Assembly (NCBI RefSeq): GCF_023502325.1
Contig: NZ_JAMFLZ010000002.1
Coordinates: forward strand, 496,001 to 560,000
Reading direction: 5' to 3'
Length of the DNA: 64,000 nucleotides
DNA from: Wocania_A spongiicola
Lineage (GTDB): Bacteria; Bacteroidota; Bacteroidia; Flavobacteriales; Flavobacteriaceae
The notes under the pieces are model-generated. The model saw only the letters and a program-made list of their open reading frames with translations. It did not search any database and had not been told where the DNA came from. Within the stretch, counting starts at the first letter, position 1; each line of letters begins with the position of its first letter. Made by a program: the position numbers and the translations under genes. Shown one piece after another: positions 1 through 9,085 of the stretch.

Positions 1-165
1 GTCTGACCCATTTATAAATTCAGCTCCTTCGTAAAGTCCTTGACAACCATTCTCTGAGCATTTAATTCCAGTTTCTTGAGTGGCATTATATGCTATTTTT
101 TTTTCAGACTTATTACAACTAATAAAGCATAAACTAAAAATTAGTAAAGTAATTATTTTTTTCAT
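1..165 (-). CDS. Small lipoprotein, N-terminal part (runs off window)
   Basis: An open frame of 55 codons starts with ATG at 165 and runs left off the window without a stop. The first 17 residues are a lipoprotein signal (basic MKK, hydrophobic stretch, then FISC with Cys17 as the lipidated residue). After it comes a short Cys-containing stretch (IKCSENGCQG). I do not recognise the family. It follows the DUF4197 gene on the same strand with 38 bp between, so the two may be co-transcribed, although a palindrome lies in the gap. The signal peptide is clear; function is unknown. Confidence 0.6.
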   Translation of the reverse strand, partial: MKKIITLLIFSLCFISCNKSEKKIAYNATQETGIKCSENGCQGLYEGAEFINGSD

Positions 166-169
166 TTGT

Positions 170-185
170 GTTAACTATAGTTAAC
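170..185. promoter_or_regulatory. 16-bp perfect palindrome before lipoprotein gene
   Basis: GTTAACTATAGTTAAC is a perfect palindrome ending four bases before the ATG of the partial lipoprotein gene and lying inside the short gap after the DUF4197 gene. It could be a dimeric regulator site or chance in AT-rich DNA. No regulator is linked to it. Confidence 0.25.
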
Positions 186-203
186 TAGATATATAAATAA
201 CCT

Positions 204-908
204 CTAATCTTGTAACGCAAAAACTTTCTTCAATAAATCAGTTGTTCTAGACGATAGTTTTGTACGTATTTCTTTTTCTTCAACAGCAATCATAGTGTAA
301 ACGCCTTTTAAAGCTTCTCCAGTAACATAATCAGTTAAGTCTGGGTTTACATTATTTGTAAAAGGAATGCTATTGTATTTGTTTATTAAGTTATTCCAAA
401 TTTCATCAGCACCAACTTTAGCAAACGAATTCTTTATAACAGGATTAAATTTATTGTATAAAGCGGTTTGAGTTTTACTCGTTAAATACTGCGTTGCTGC
501 ATCATTGTTTCCCAGTAAAATATTTTTAGCATCTGCAAACGTAATTCCTTTAACGGCGTCAACAAAAATAGGCGTTGCTTCTTTTACAGCATCTTCAGCG
601 GCTCTATTAAGAACTTTTAAACCCTCGTCAGCTAATTTGCTTAAACCAATATCTCTAAGTGCTTTATCAACTTTTTGTAATTCTTCAGGTAATAATATTT
701 TAACCAGTTCATTTTTAAAAAAACCATCGGTTTGCGTTAATTTAGTAACTTGTTTGTCTATACCAAAATCTAAAGCTTGTCGTAATCCAGATGCTATTTC
801 GGCATTTCCAATACCTCCGCTTTGAGGTAATTGTTTCGCTATTTCTTGTAATTCTGCACAAGCAGTAAGGTTGAATATTAAGAAGACTGCTAAAAATTTA
901 CGAATCAT
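204..908 (-). CDS. DUF4197 family lipoprotein
   Basis: The 234-residue protein has a lipoprotein signal ending at Cys17 (NLTAC), so it is probably anchored in a periplasm-facing membrane leaflet. The mature part is alpha-helical and reads like the DUF4197 family: a GLRQALDFG segment near residue 40, repeated DGFF / ILLP / LGNNDAATQYL elements, and a conserved C-terminal helix with TDYVTGEALKGVY. Length fits the family (about 220-240 residues). The family has no assigned biochemical role that I know of. A promoter-like TATCTTTG lies about 20 bp upstream of the start. Confidence 0.85.
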   Translation of the reverse strand: MIRKFLAVFLIFNLTACAELQEIAKQLPQSGGIGNAEIASGLRQALDFGIDKQVTKLTQTDGFFKNELVKILLPEELQKVDKALRDIGLSKLADEGLKVLNRAAEDAVKEATPIFVDAVKGITFADAKNILLGNNDAATQYLTSKTQTALYNKFNPVIKNSFAKVGADEIWNNLINKYNSIPFTNNVNPDLTDYVTGEALKGVYTMIAVEEKEIRTKLSSRTTDLLKKVFALQD

Positions 909-930
909 AATTTATGTTTTATATATTTAA

Positions 931-965
931 CAAAGATATATTTTTACAAATGAAGTTATTTCAAA
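931..965 (-). promoter_or_regulatory. Possible promoter of DUF4197 gene
   Basis: On the minus strand a TATCTTTG box (931-938) fits the Bacteroidota -7 consensus TAnnTTTG; a TTTG at 962-965 could be the -33 element, though the 23-bp spacer is longer than usual. It lies about 22 bp upstream of the DUF4197 start. Confidence 0.4.
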
Positions 966-1906
966 TACTATGCCTAATATTTTGTGTTGCATTATTTAAT
1001 TGTCAAGATAATAAAAAGGAAAGAGAAGGGGAGTTAATAGAAAAACCAACACAATATATAACAGTTTTAGGCATTGCTCAAGATGCTGGTTTTCCTCAAA
1101 TTAATTGCAATAAAGATTGCTGCAAAGCTTTTTACAATGAAAAAGAATCAAAGAAATTAATTTCATGTTTAGGTTTGGTTGATTTAAAGACCAGCAAAAA
1201 ATGGTTGTTTGATGCCACGCCTGATATTGCTGTACAAACCCAGCTACTTAAAGAAAATCATATAGATAATCATAAAGTTATTGATGGTGTATTTTTAACC
1301 CATGCACATGTTGGGCACTATACTGGGCTGATGTATTTTGGAAGAGAAGCTTTAGGCGGAAATGACATTCCTGTTTACGCCATGCCAAAAATGAAAGCTT
1401 TTTTAGAGAACAATGGACCATGGAGTCAGTTAGTAAGTTTAAACAATATTGATTTGAAACCTCTTAAAAACGACTCTACTTTGGTATTAAATTCAGAATT
1501 AAAAGTGACTCCTTTTTTAGTACCGCATCGTGATGAATATTCAGAAACAGTTGGTTATAAAATTGAAGGACAAAACAAATCAGCTTTATTTATTCCAGAT
1601 ATTGATAAGTGGCATGTTTGGAAACGAGATATTATTGAAGAAGTTAAGAAAGTAAATTACGCTTTTTTAGACGCTTCCTTTTTTAGAGATGGAGAATTGG
1701 ACAGAGATATGAGTAAAATACCGCATCCGTTTACGGCAGAAACCACAACGCTGTTTGAAAATGAATCAAAGGAAACAAAAAATAAAATTCACTTTATTCA
1801 TTTTAATCATACCAACCCTACATTAAAAGATAATCACAGATTAAAAGATAGTATTCAAAATTTAGGCTTTCGTTTTGCTAAAGAAGGTGCTATTTATGGG
1901 TTGTAG
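950..1906 (+). CDS. MBL-fold metallo-hydrolase, PqqB-like, lipoprotein
   Basis: A metallo-beta-lactamase-fold protein related to PqqB. The frame opens at 914, but ATG 950 is preferred because it places a lipoprotein signal at the N-terminus (MKLFQIL...ALFNC, Cys18). From this start the protein has 318 residues. The THAHVGHYTG motif supplies the metal ligands His118, His120 and His123, and a later PHRDEYSETVGY and HFNHTNP supply further histidines. A Cys cluster (NCNKDCC, residues 52-58) near the N-terminus resembles the PqqB-like subgroup. No other pqq gene is nearby, so a role in PQQ synthesis is unlikely; substrate unknown. Confidence 0.8.
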   Translation: MKLFQILCLIFCVALFNCQDNKKEREGELIEKPTQYITVLGIAQDAGFPQINCNKDCCKAFYNEKESKKLISCLGLVDLKTSKKWLFDATPDIAVQTQLLKENHIDNHKVIDGVFLTHAHVGHYTGLMYFGREALGGNDIPVYAMPKMKAFLENNGPWSQLVSLNNIDLKPLKNDSTLVLNSELKVTPFLVPHRDEYSETVGYKIEGQNKSALFIPDIDKWHVWKRDIIEEVKKVNYAFLDASFFRDGELDRDMSKIPHPFTAETTTLFENESKETKNKIHFIHFNHTNPTLKDNHRLKDSIQNLGFRFAKEGAIYGL

Positions 1907-1993
1907 CTACTTAAAAAAGAAAGTATTTTTAATAAAATACTATTTTAGCATAATAATTGTTATATGTTTAATAAATGATTAAGAATTAAATAG

Positions 1994-3118
1994 ATGCAAA
2001 TTAAAAAACTCTCGATTTATTTATTATGTTTTTTATGTCCCATGATTTTTTTAGGACAAATAAAGGTTTCTGAAAAAATCCAAGACTCCTATATAACTAC
2101 ACAAGATGAAAACGCACTATATTTTATCGATTTTTGGGCCACTTGGTGCATGCCTTGTATTCATGTGTCTAAATATTTAGAATCTCTACAAAGACAATAT
2201 CCAGATAACTTTTATATTCTGTCGTTATCACAAGAAAACCCAGAAGTAGTTAAGCGTTTTATGAAAAAGCATAAAATGGATTTAGCTATTGCAATTGATT
2301 ATCAAGGAGAAACGTTTCAAAAAAACAATATACAAAGTTTACCATATGGTATTTTATACAATGCTAAAGGTGAAAAACTTTGGGAAGGCCACCCAGCAGA
2401 GTTTAAAGCACACCATGTCAAAAAGTTTTTAAGAGAAAATAAAAAGAAGATTGCAGTAGGTAAAATGTTTAAATCTCAATCTTATAAAAAAGAATTCGTT
2501 TCTAATACTGAAATACTCAAAAAGGATTTTGAATACTCAAAAATAAGAGCAGATAAAGTTGCAGAAATTCAAGCTATAAAAAAGCGTACACATATTGAAT
2601 TACAAGGAACACTACAGGATATTTTGGCTTATTCATTTAATGTTTTTAAAGATCAGATAAAAATACCTTCGGCTTTAAATAAATCTTATAAAATGAGTTT
2701 TAAGCTTAAAAGTGATGCTTATTTAAATATGCCTAAAACTATTTTAGAAGCTTTAAAATTAAACCAGTTTAATTCTGAAACTGAAGGTGAAGCCTTGATT
2801 TTTAATTTGAAAAAACCAACGTTTTGGGATACTAGACAAATAGATTGGGGAACAGATTCGCAAGCTTTTTTAATTGGAGATTCTGATATACAAGCGGATA
2901 ATGTTACGCTTAATCAAGTAAAATATCAATTGGCCACACTTTTAGAAACACCTATTGTAATTAATGAAAAGGATTTAGATAGTAAGCTGCATGACTGGCA
3001 AATACATTATAAATATTTCGATTTGATGGCATCTAGTTTTAAAGATAATTATGGCATTCAAATTGAAAAGAAAACTGTTAAATATCCTCAATATATAATA
3101 ACAAAAAAGACACCTTGA
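1994..3118 (+). CDS. TlpA-like thioredoxin with DUF3738-like C-terminal region
   Basis: The 374-residue exported protein starts with a Sec signal peptide (about 1-20, ending FLGQ). Residues ~30-150 form a thioredoxin domain with the WATWCMPC active site and the cis-proline region SLPYG. Residues ~155-374 are a long second region; its end (LATLLETPIVINEKDLDSK..., then GIQIEKK) resembles the repeated pattern of DUF3738/TIGR03435 proteins, but I cannot verify this. Likely a periplasmic thiol:disulfide protein. It is monocistronic, with its own terminator just after the stop. Confidence 0.75.
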   Translation: MQIKKLSIYLLCFLCPMIFLGQIKVSEKIQDSYITTQDENALYFIDFWATWCMPCIHVSKYLESLQRQYPDNFYILSLSQENPEVVKRFMKKHKMDLAIAIDYQGETFQKNNIQSLPYGILYNAKGEKLWEGHPAEFKAHHVKKFLRENKKKIAVGKMFKSQSYKKEFVSNTEILKKDFEYSKIRADKVAEIQAIKKRTHIELQGTLQDILAYSFNVFKDQIKIPSALNKSYKMSFKLKSDAYLNMPKTILEALKLNQFNSETEGEALIFNLKKPTFWDTRQIDWGTDSQAFLIGDSDIQADNVTLNQVKYQLATLLETPIVINEKDLDSKLHDWQIHYKYFDLMASSFKDNYGIQIEKKTVKYPQYIITKKTP

Positions 3119-3135
3119 GAGAAAGGTGCCTTTTA
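3103..3135. terminator. Terminator between convergent genes
   Basis: A hairpin whose arms are CACCTT and AAGGTG, extended by flanking A and T runs with one mismatch, overlaps the stop of the thioredoxin-like gene. The A-run/T-run symmetry lets it serve the convergent OmpA-family gene as well. Confidence 0.65.
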
Positions 3136-3170
3136 ACAATCACAAACTATAAACTAATTAAATCCCTCTT

Positions 3171-4268
3171 TTAGTTTCCTAGTACTCTAAATTCTGTACG
3201 TCTGTTTTTTTGATGCTCAGATTCAGCACATTCAACACCATTAGAACAACGGTTAACCAATCTTGTTTCTCCATAACCTCTAGCAGTTAAGCGACTTCTT
3301 GAAATCCCTTTTGATACTAAATAGTTAACTACAGAGTTAGCACGTTGTTGCGATAAAGACATATTATAATCGTCATTACCTCTAGAATCTGTATGAGACA
3401 TTAATTCAATGCTTACAGGCTTACTTTTAAGTAGTGGTAACAAAGTTTCATCAATAATTTTCTTTGATGCTGGTGTAATACGAGCACTTGCTAATTCGTA
3501 AAATATAGGTAAAACGTTAGCATCTAATAAACCACAGTCTACTTCTTCCCATGTTGTAATACCTCCTTTTTTAGCTAAAACAGTTCTAGTAACTGTTTGC
3601 ATTTTTGCTGGTACAGTAACACTTCTTGTTGAAGCAGGAGTTGCAACTACTTGACGTTTGATGGTTTTATACTCTGCAGGAATATCTATTTGATCCATTC
3701 TAGCAGGTGTTTTAACTACACGTTTTTTGTATGTTGTTGGAATTTCTGCAACAGGAACATTACTTGTGTTAGCATCATTTGCCAAAGTTGTATAACTCAC
3801 ATCTCTAAACTGTGCTGGGTATTCAACAAAACATGCTACTACACAATCTTCTTTATTAGGAGAATCACAAGCTGTTTCTTTATACTCCCATCCAGAAGTT
3901 TTTGGATAGGTTTCAAAAGTTCTTGAGTTCGATCCAAAAGTAGCAGGGTTAATACTTAAATCTGTTCTTCCTTCTTTTTTAATATAAGAAACATCAACAG
4001 TTTCATAAACAGCAGGAACATAAACAAACTTTTTAGTTGCTTCTTTTACTAAAACAGTTTCTTCAACAGTTTTGTAAGTAGCAGGAACAACAGTTAATTT
4101 GTTGTATGCAGGATAAACCTCTATGGTTTCTTGAACATCCTTAAATTCGTCTTTTGTAATACATTTAACGTAACATTTTCCAGGTTCTGGATTGTCAGGT
4201 AAGCTTTGTGCCTGAGTAAATCCGATGCCTAAAATAAATGTTAGGCAAAAAAATAAATTTGTTTTCAT
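3171..4268 (-). CDS. OmpA-family outer-membrane protein with N-terminal repeats
   Basis: The 365-residue protein has a signal peptide cleaved after about residue 20 (FTQA|Q). The middle (residues ~50-235) contains many diverged units built on a [VI]PAxYKTV core (for example VPATYKTV at 61, VPAVYETV at 84, IPAEYKTI at 196, VPAKMQTV at 219). Residues ~254-360 are an OmpA C-terminal peptidoglycan-binding domain with the HTDSRGNDDYN and LSQQRANSVVNYL motifs and the C-terminal NRRTEF. Probably an abundant envelope protein linking the outer membrane to peptidoglycan. The function of the repeat region is unknown. Confidence 0.85.
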   Translation of the reverse strand: MKTNLFFCLTFILGIGFTQAQSLPDNPEPGKCYVKCITKDEFKDVQETIEVYPAYNKLTVVPATYKTVEETVLVKEATKKFVYVPAVYETVDVSYIKKEGRTDLSINPATFGSNSRTFETYPKTSGWEYKETACDSPNKEDCVVACFVEYPAQFRDVSYTTLANDANTSNVPVAEIPTTYKKRVVKTPARMDQIDIPAEYKTIKRQVVATPASTRSVTVPAKMQTVTRTVLAKKGGITTWEEVDCGLLDANVLPIFYELASARITPASKKIIDETLLPLLKSKPVSIELMSHTDSRGNDDYNMSLSQQRANSVVNYLVSKGISRSRLTARGYGETRLVNRCSNGVECAESEHQKNRRTEFRVLGN

Positions 4269-4434
4269 AAAAATTAAAATTTAGTTAATGGTTATTTTTT
4301 CCACTGATTTTGTGACACGAGAAAAAAAATAAAGTCACATTTTTAGTTTTATAATTTTTAGATAACTTTAAATATTGAAGTTTTTAAAGCTTTAGATAAT
4401 TCAATATAAATAGCGTGTTTTTTTGAATATTCCG

Positions 4435-4442
4435 TAAATTTG
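4435..4442 (+). promoter_or_regulatory. -7 promoter box before icmF
   Basis: TAAATTTG matches the Bacteroidota -7 consensus TAnnTTTG and ends 28 bp before the ATG at 4470. It covers the TTG at 4440 where the open frame begins, which argues that translation starts at 4470. No convincing -33 element is visible at the usual distance. Confidence 0.5.
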
Positions 4443-4469
4443 CTTCATAAAATCCAAGTTTCTTTAAGA

Positions 4470-7400
4470 ATGATACAAGCAAAACCATATAGTCCAAAGT
4501 ATAAAGTAAGAATAGTTACTGCAGCATCGTTATTTGATGGGCATGATGCCTCTATAAATATTATGCGCCGAATTATTCAAGCAACAGGAGTAGAGGTTAT
4601 TCATTTAGGTCATGACAGAAGTGTTGAAGAAGTTGTGAATACTGCAATTCAGGAAGATGTTAATGCCATTTGTTTAACATCTTATCAAGGCGGTCATAAT
4701 GAGTATTTTAAATTCATGTTTGACTTACTTAAAGAACGAGGAGCAGAACACATTAAGATTTTTGGTGGTGGAGGTGGTGTTATTTTGCCTTCAGAAATTA
4801 AAGATTTGATGGATTATGGAATTGCTCGTATCTATTCCCCCGATGATGGTCGCGAAATGGGATTACAAGGTATGATTAATGACTTAGTTGAACAATCAGA
4901 TTTTGCAATTGGAGATAAATTGAATGTTAACGCTAAAGAGCTATCAAATAAAAATCCAAAAGCGATAGCACGCGTTATTTCTTCAACTGAAAATTTTCCA
5001 GAAGTAGCAAAAGAGACATTAGATAAAATTCATATAAAAAATAAAGCATCAAAAACTCCAGTATTGGGTATTACTGGTACAGGAGGAGCAGGAAAATCGT
5101 CTTTAGTTGATGAGTTGGTGCGTCGTTTTTTAATCGATTTCCCTGAAAAAACAGTAGGAATTGTATCTGTAGATCCTTCTAAACGGAAAACAGGAGGGGC
5201 TCTTTTAGGAGACCGTATTCGTATGAATGCTATTAACTCATCACGAGTATATATGCGCAGTTTGGCTACCCGTCAATCTAATTTGGCTTTGTCAAAATAT
5301 GTTAATGAAGCTGTAGAAGTTTTAAAAGCAGCTGAATATGATTTAATTATTTTGGAAACTTCTGGTATTGGTCAATCTGATACTGAAATCATTGAACATA
5401 GTGATGTATCATTATATGTTATGACACCAGAATTTGGAGCAGCAACTCAGTTAGAAAAAATTGATATGCTCGATTTTGCTGATTTAGTGGCAATTAATAA
5501 GTTTGATAAACGAGGTTCGCTTGATGCTTTGCGTGATGTGAAAAAGCAATACATGCGTAACAATAATCTGTGGGATATTCCTCAAGATGAATTACCTGTT
5601 TTTGGAACTATTGCCTCTCAATTTAACGATCCAGGAATGAATACGCTTTACAAAGCGATTATGGATAAATTGGTAGAAAAAGCGCATGCTAATTTAAAAT
5701 CGACTTTTGAGATTTCTAAAGAAATGAGTGAGAAAATTTTTGTTATTCCACCAAACAGAACACGTTATTTATCAGAAATTGCAGAAAGCAATCGGGCTTA
5801 TGATAAAAAAGCGAATGAACAAGTTGAGGTGGCTCAAAAGCTTTACGGAATATATAAAACACTTGAATCTGTATTAGATATTTCGAGCAAGGAAAACCAA
5901 TTACTTCTTGATAAATACGGACTAAATAATGATGAAATACTGAAACAAGTTAAGGATGGAAATAAAGACTTTACTAAACTATTAGTTGCAGAATTTGATC
6001 GTGTAAAATTAAATCTCGATCCTTACAATTGGGAAATGATTATTGGCTGGAATGAGAAAGTTAATAAATACAAAAACCCAATATATTCTTTTAAAGTTAG
6101 AGATAAAGAAATTAAAATTGAAACCCATACAGAGTCATTATCTCACATACAAATTCCTAAGGTAGCTTTACCAAAATATGAAGCTTGGGGAGATATTTTA
6201 AAATGGAATTTGCAAGAAAATGTTCCTGGTGAGTTCCCTTATACTTCAGGGTTATATCCATTTAAAAGAACTGGGGAAGACCCAGCAAGAATGTTTGCTG
6301 GAGAAGGCGGACCTGAACGTACCAACAGGCGTTTTCACTATGTTAGTGAAGGTTTACCAGCAAAACGTCTATCAACTGCTTTCGATAGTGTAACATTATA
6401 TGGAAGCGACCCAGATTATCGTCCGGATATCTATGGGAAAATTGGAAATGCTGGAGTTTCTATTTGCTGTTTAGACGATGCCAAAAAATTATATTCTGGA
6501 TTCGATTTAGCACATGTTATGACTTCTGTTAGTATGACTATTAATGGGCCAGCTCCAATGTTGTTAGGCTTTTTTATGAATGCTGCTATTGATCAGCAAT
6601 GTGAGGTTTATATCAAAGAAAATGAGCTGGAAGACGATGTAGAAAGTAAAATTTCTAAAATTTATAAAGGTAAAGAACGACCAAAATATAATGGTGATTT
6701 ACCTAAAGGAAACAATGGTTTAGGCTTAATGCTTTTAGGTGTTACTGGAGACCAGGTTTTACCAAAAGGTGTTTATCAAGATATTAAAACAAAAACAATA
6801 GCTCAAGTAAGAGGTACCGTTCAAGCAGATATATTAAAAGAAGATCAAGCGCAAAATACATGCATTTTTTCTACTGAATTTGCATTACGTTTAATGGGTG
6901 ACGTTCAAGAATATTTTATTGAAAATAATGTTCGTAATTTCTATTCGGTTTCAATATCTGGATATCATATAGCTGAAGCTGGTGCTAACCCAATTACGCA
7001 ACTAGCTTTAACCTTATCTAATGGATTTACTTATGTTGAGTATTATTTAAGCCGTGGAATGGACATTAATAAATTTGGTCCAAATTTATCATTCTTTTTC
7101 TCAAATGGTATCGATCCAGAATATGCAGTTATTGGTCGTGTCGCACGTAAAATTTGGGCAAAAGCCATGAAACACAAGTATGGAGCAAATGCTAGAGCTC
7201 AAATGCTGAAATATCATATTCAAACTTCTGGACGTAGTTTGCATGCACAAGAAATTGACTTTAATGATATTCGTACAACACTTCAAGCCTTATACGCAAT
7301 CTATGATAATTGTAATTCATTACATACCAATGCCTATGATGAAGCGATAACAACTCCTACCGAAGAATCGGTTAGGCGTGCTATGGCAATTCAATTAATA

Positions 7401-7904
7401 ATCAATAAAGAATTAGGTTTAGCTAAAAATGAAAACCCTATTCAAGGCTCTTTCATTATTGAAGAGTTAACAGATTTAGTTGAAGAGGCTGTATTGTTAG
7501 AATTTGATAGAATTACTGAGAGAGGTGGTGTTCTTGGAGCCATGGAAACGATGTACCAGCGATCTAAAATTCAAGAAGAGAGTTTATATTATGAAACATT
7601 GAAACATAACGGGAAGTTTCCAATTATAGGAGTTAATACATTTTTAAGTTCTAAAGGTTCTCCAACAGTTATTCCTGCGGAAGTAATTCGAGCTACAGAA
7701 GAGGAGAAACAATTTCAAATTAAAACATTAGAGAACCTTCATAAAGCCAACGATACAAAAGAGTTACTAGCAAATTTGCAGAAGAAGGCCATTAATAATG
7801 AAAACATTTTTGAAGCCTTAATGGATGTTTGTAAAGTATGTACTCTTGGAGAAATTACTTCAGCATTATTTAAAGTAGGCGGGCAGTATCGGAGAAACAT
7901 GTAA
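4470..7904 (+). CDS. icmF: Fused acyl-CoA mutase, IcmF type (isobutyryl-CoA mutase fused)
   Basis: A 1144-residue adenosylcobalamin-dependent acyl-CoA mutase. Domain order is B12-binding domain (residues ~10-150, DGHDAS motif and a GGGGG turn), MeaB-like G-protein chaperone (P-loop GTGGAGKSS near 200), linker, then the TIM-barrel mutase (~570-1144). This order is that of IcmF, which interconverts isobutyryl-CoA and n-butyryl-CoA and, in some members, isovaleryl- and pivalyl-CoA. Phe598 in GLYPFKR and Gln in EDQAQN fit the IcmF rather than the methylmalonyl-CoA mutase pattern (from memory of the Geobacillus enzyme). A charged insert near residues 710-760 is longer than I remember. ATG 4470 is chosen because a promoter box covers the earlier TTG. 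Confidence 0.92.
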   Translation: MIQAKPYSPKYKVRIVTAASLFDGHDASINIMRRIIQATGVEVIHLGHDRSVEEVVNTAIQEDVNAICLTSYQGGHNEYFKFMFDLLKERGAEHIKIFGGGGGVILPSEIKDLMDYGIARIYSPDDGREMGLQGMINDLVEQSDFAIGDKLNVNAKELSNKNPKAIARVISSTENFPEVAKETLDKIHIKNKASKTPVLGITGTGGAGKSSLVDELVRRFLIDFPEKTVGIVSVDPSKRKTGGALLGDRIRMNAINSSRVYMRSLATRQSNLALSKYVNEAVEVLKAAEYDLIILETSGIGQSDTEIIEHSDVSLYVMTPEFGAATQLEKIDMLDFADLVAINKFDKRGSLDALRDVKKQYMRNNNLWDIPQDELPVFGTIASQFNDPGMNTLYKAIMDKLVEKAHANLKSTFEISKEMSEKIFVIPPNRTRYLSEIAESNRAYDKKANEQVEVAQKLYGIYKTLESVLDISSKENQLLLDKYGLNNDEILKQVKDGNKDFTKLLVAEFDRVKLNLDPYNWEMIIGWNEKVNKYKNPIYSFKVRDKEIKIETHTESLSHIQIPKVALPKYEAWGDILKWNLQENVPGEFPYTSGLYPFKRTGEDPARMFAGEGGPERTNRRFHYVSEGLPAKRLSTAFDSVTLYGSDPDYRPDIYGKIGNAGVSICCLDDAKKLYSGFDLAHVMTSVSMTINGPAPMLLGFFMNAAIDQQCEVYIKENELEDDVESKISKIYKGKERPKYNGDLPKGNNGLGLMLLGVTGDQVLPKGVYQDIKTKTIAQVRGTVQADILKEDQAQNTCIFSTEFALRLMGDVQEYFIENNVRNFYSVSISGYHIAEAGANPITQLALTLSNGFTYVEYYLSRGMDINKFGPNLSFFFSNGIDPEYAVIGRVARKIWAKAMKHKYGANARAQMLKYHIQTSGRSLHAQEIDFNDIRTTLQALYAIYDNCNSLHTNAYDEAITTPTEESVRRAMAIQLIINKELGLAKNENPIQGSFIIEELTDLVEEAVLLEFDRITERGGVLGAMETMYQRSKIQEESLYYETLKHNGKFPIIGVNTFLSSKGSPTVIPAEVIRATEEEKQFQIKTLENLHKANDTKELLANLQKKAINNENIFEALMDVCKVCTLGEITSALFKVGGQYRRNM

Positions 7905-7944
7905 TTTTAATTTTTTTAACAGAGCATACTATTAATTGCTTAAA

Positions 7945-7982
7945 AATCAGACGAATGTAATCTGTCTGGTTGTTGTTTTATC
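7945..7982 (+). terminator. Probable terminator of icmF
   Basis: An 8-bp stem (AATCAGAC at 7945-7952 with GTCTGGTT at 7964-7971, one G-U pair) with an 11-nt loop is followed by a T-rich run about 40 bp after the icmF stop. Confidence 0.5.
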
Positions 7983-8108
7983 GTGTTTTTTTACATAAAA
8001 AAACAGGTTATGGACGTATGTAAACCATTGAACTAAAATATTTTAAGAAATAGTAAAATTTTAAATTCTAAAAGTAAATTCATATCAAATAACCCAAATA
8101 TATTAGAT

Positions 8109-8252
8109 ATGAAAACTACTTTAAACTACAAATTTAGAAGGAAGTCTGAAAACCATTTAGATTGGTTGATTAATATTATTAAATCTGAAAAGTATTATCT
8201 TATAGAAGCTAATATTATTAATACAAATCAAGGAAGTCAGTATTCATTATAA
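8109..8252 (+). CDS. Possible 47-residue small protein
   Basis: A complete ATG-TAA frame of 47 codons in the 353-bp gap after icmF, ending 5 bp before the convergent DUF4328 stop. The product is rich in Lys, Asn, Tyr and Ile (begins MKTTLNYKFRRKSENHLDWL) and has no signal peptide or membrane helix. I do not recognise it. It might be a real small gene, a remnant of a longer gene, or chance in AT-rich DNA. Confidence 0.3.
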   Translation: MKTTLNYKFRRKSENHLDWLINIIKSEKYYLIEANIINTNQGSQYSL

Positions 8253-8257
8253 AAAGT

Positions 8258-8950
8258 TTATTCGGTACCAATTTGATCAATTAATGACAAAGATTTGTCT
8301 ACTTTTTTTAATGATAATTCAAATTTTGTTATTTTTTGAATAACAATTACAGCTAACGCTATAGATAAAATATCTACTAAATCTGATATTATATAAATAT
8401 TATTAGCATCTATAAACTCATCAATTGTTATAGCTCTATTCATAGCTTTTGAAGCAAAATTACCAACAACTCCATTTGCAATATATATAATCCACCAAAT
8501 TGCAATAAAATTTAGATTTTGGTCTAAAACTAGTGTAGAATCATACTCTTTAATTGCTTTTTGAGTTTTAATATATATTTCTTTCATTGTTTTTATTGGT
8601 CTTACCCAATTTATAAAAGGAATGAAGTACCCCCAAACCGCACCGTTTTCTGTATAATCCATCCTTATTTCTAAACGAATTAAATTTCCATAAGCTCTTC
8701 TAAACCATTTAATAAATAGCACAATTAGAGTTATAATACATATAAATTGCAATATTCCTAGAAATATGGTGGCATAGTCTAGATTGGTTATAAACTCTTC
8801 AGAATAATCATTTTGTTCATATGATTTAAATACCGAATTCTGATAAAAAGTTAGCCCAACTGATAGTACATCTACGCCAGCAAGAACTGCAAATGCAATT
8901 AAAGTATACTTACTCCTTAAAGTGTTATCCTTTATTAACTCGTTATTCAT
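8258..8950 (-). CDS. DUF4328 family integral membrane protein
   Basis: The 230-residue protein has about four to five membrane segments (residues ~15-35, 60-83, 108-120 amphipathic, 145-165, 190-210). The signature FIKWFRRAYGNL followed by GAVWGYFIPFINWVRPIKTMKEIY is that of DUF4328, found in bacterial membrane proteins without a defined function. It faces the small frame after icmF and is read away from the lipocalin-like gene, so it is probably a single-gene unit. Confidence 0.8.
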   Translation of the reverse strand: MNNELIKDNTLRSKYTLIAFAVLAGVDVLSVGLTFYQNSVFKSYEQNDYSEEFITNLDYATIFLGILQFICIITLIVLFIKWFRRAYGNLIRLEIRMDYTENGAVWGYFIPFINWVRPIKTMKEIYIKTQKAIKEYDSTLVLDQNLNFIAIWWIIYIANGVVGNFASKAMNRAITIDEFIDANNIYIISDLVDILSIALAVIVIQKITKFELSLKKVDKSLSLIDQIGTE

Positions 8951-9085
8951 AATTAATTTTTTGTAAATATAGAATTCTTGAGCACTTTTAAAAGAAAATT
9001 ATTACAAAACCTTTTAACTTTTTTGAAGCAACCATTTTTATTTTTTGCATCTTTATAATATAAACCCAATTAGTATATTAAAAAA

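Noticed and set aside
4440..4469. TTG start of icmF giving ten more residues
   Set aside because: The TTG lies inside a TAAATTTG promoter box, and the family opening is the MIQAKPYSPKYKVR part from ATG 4470.
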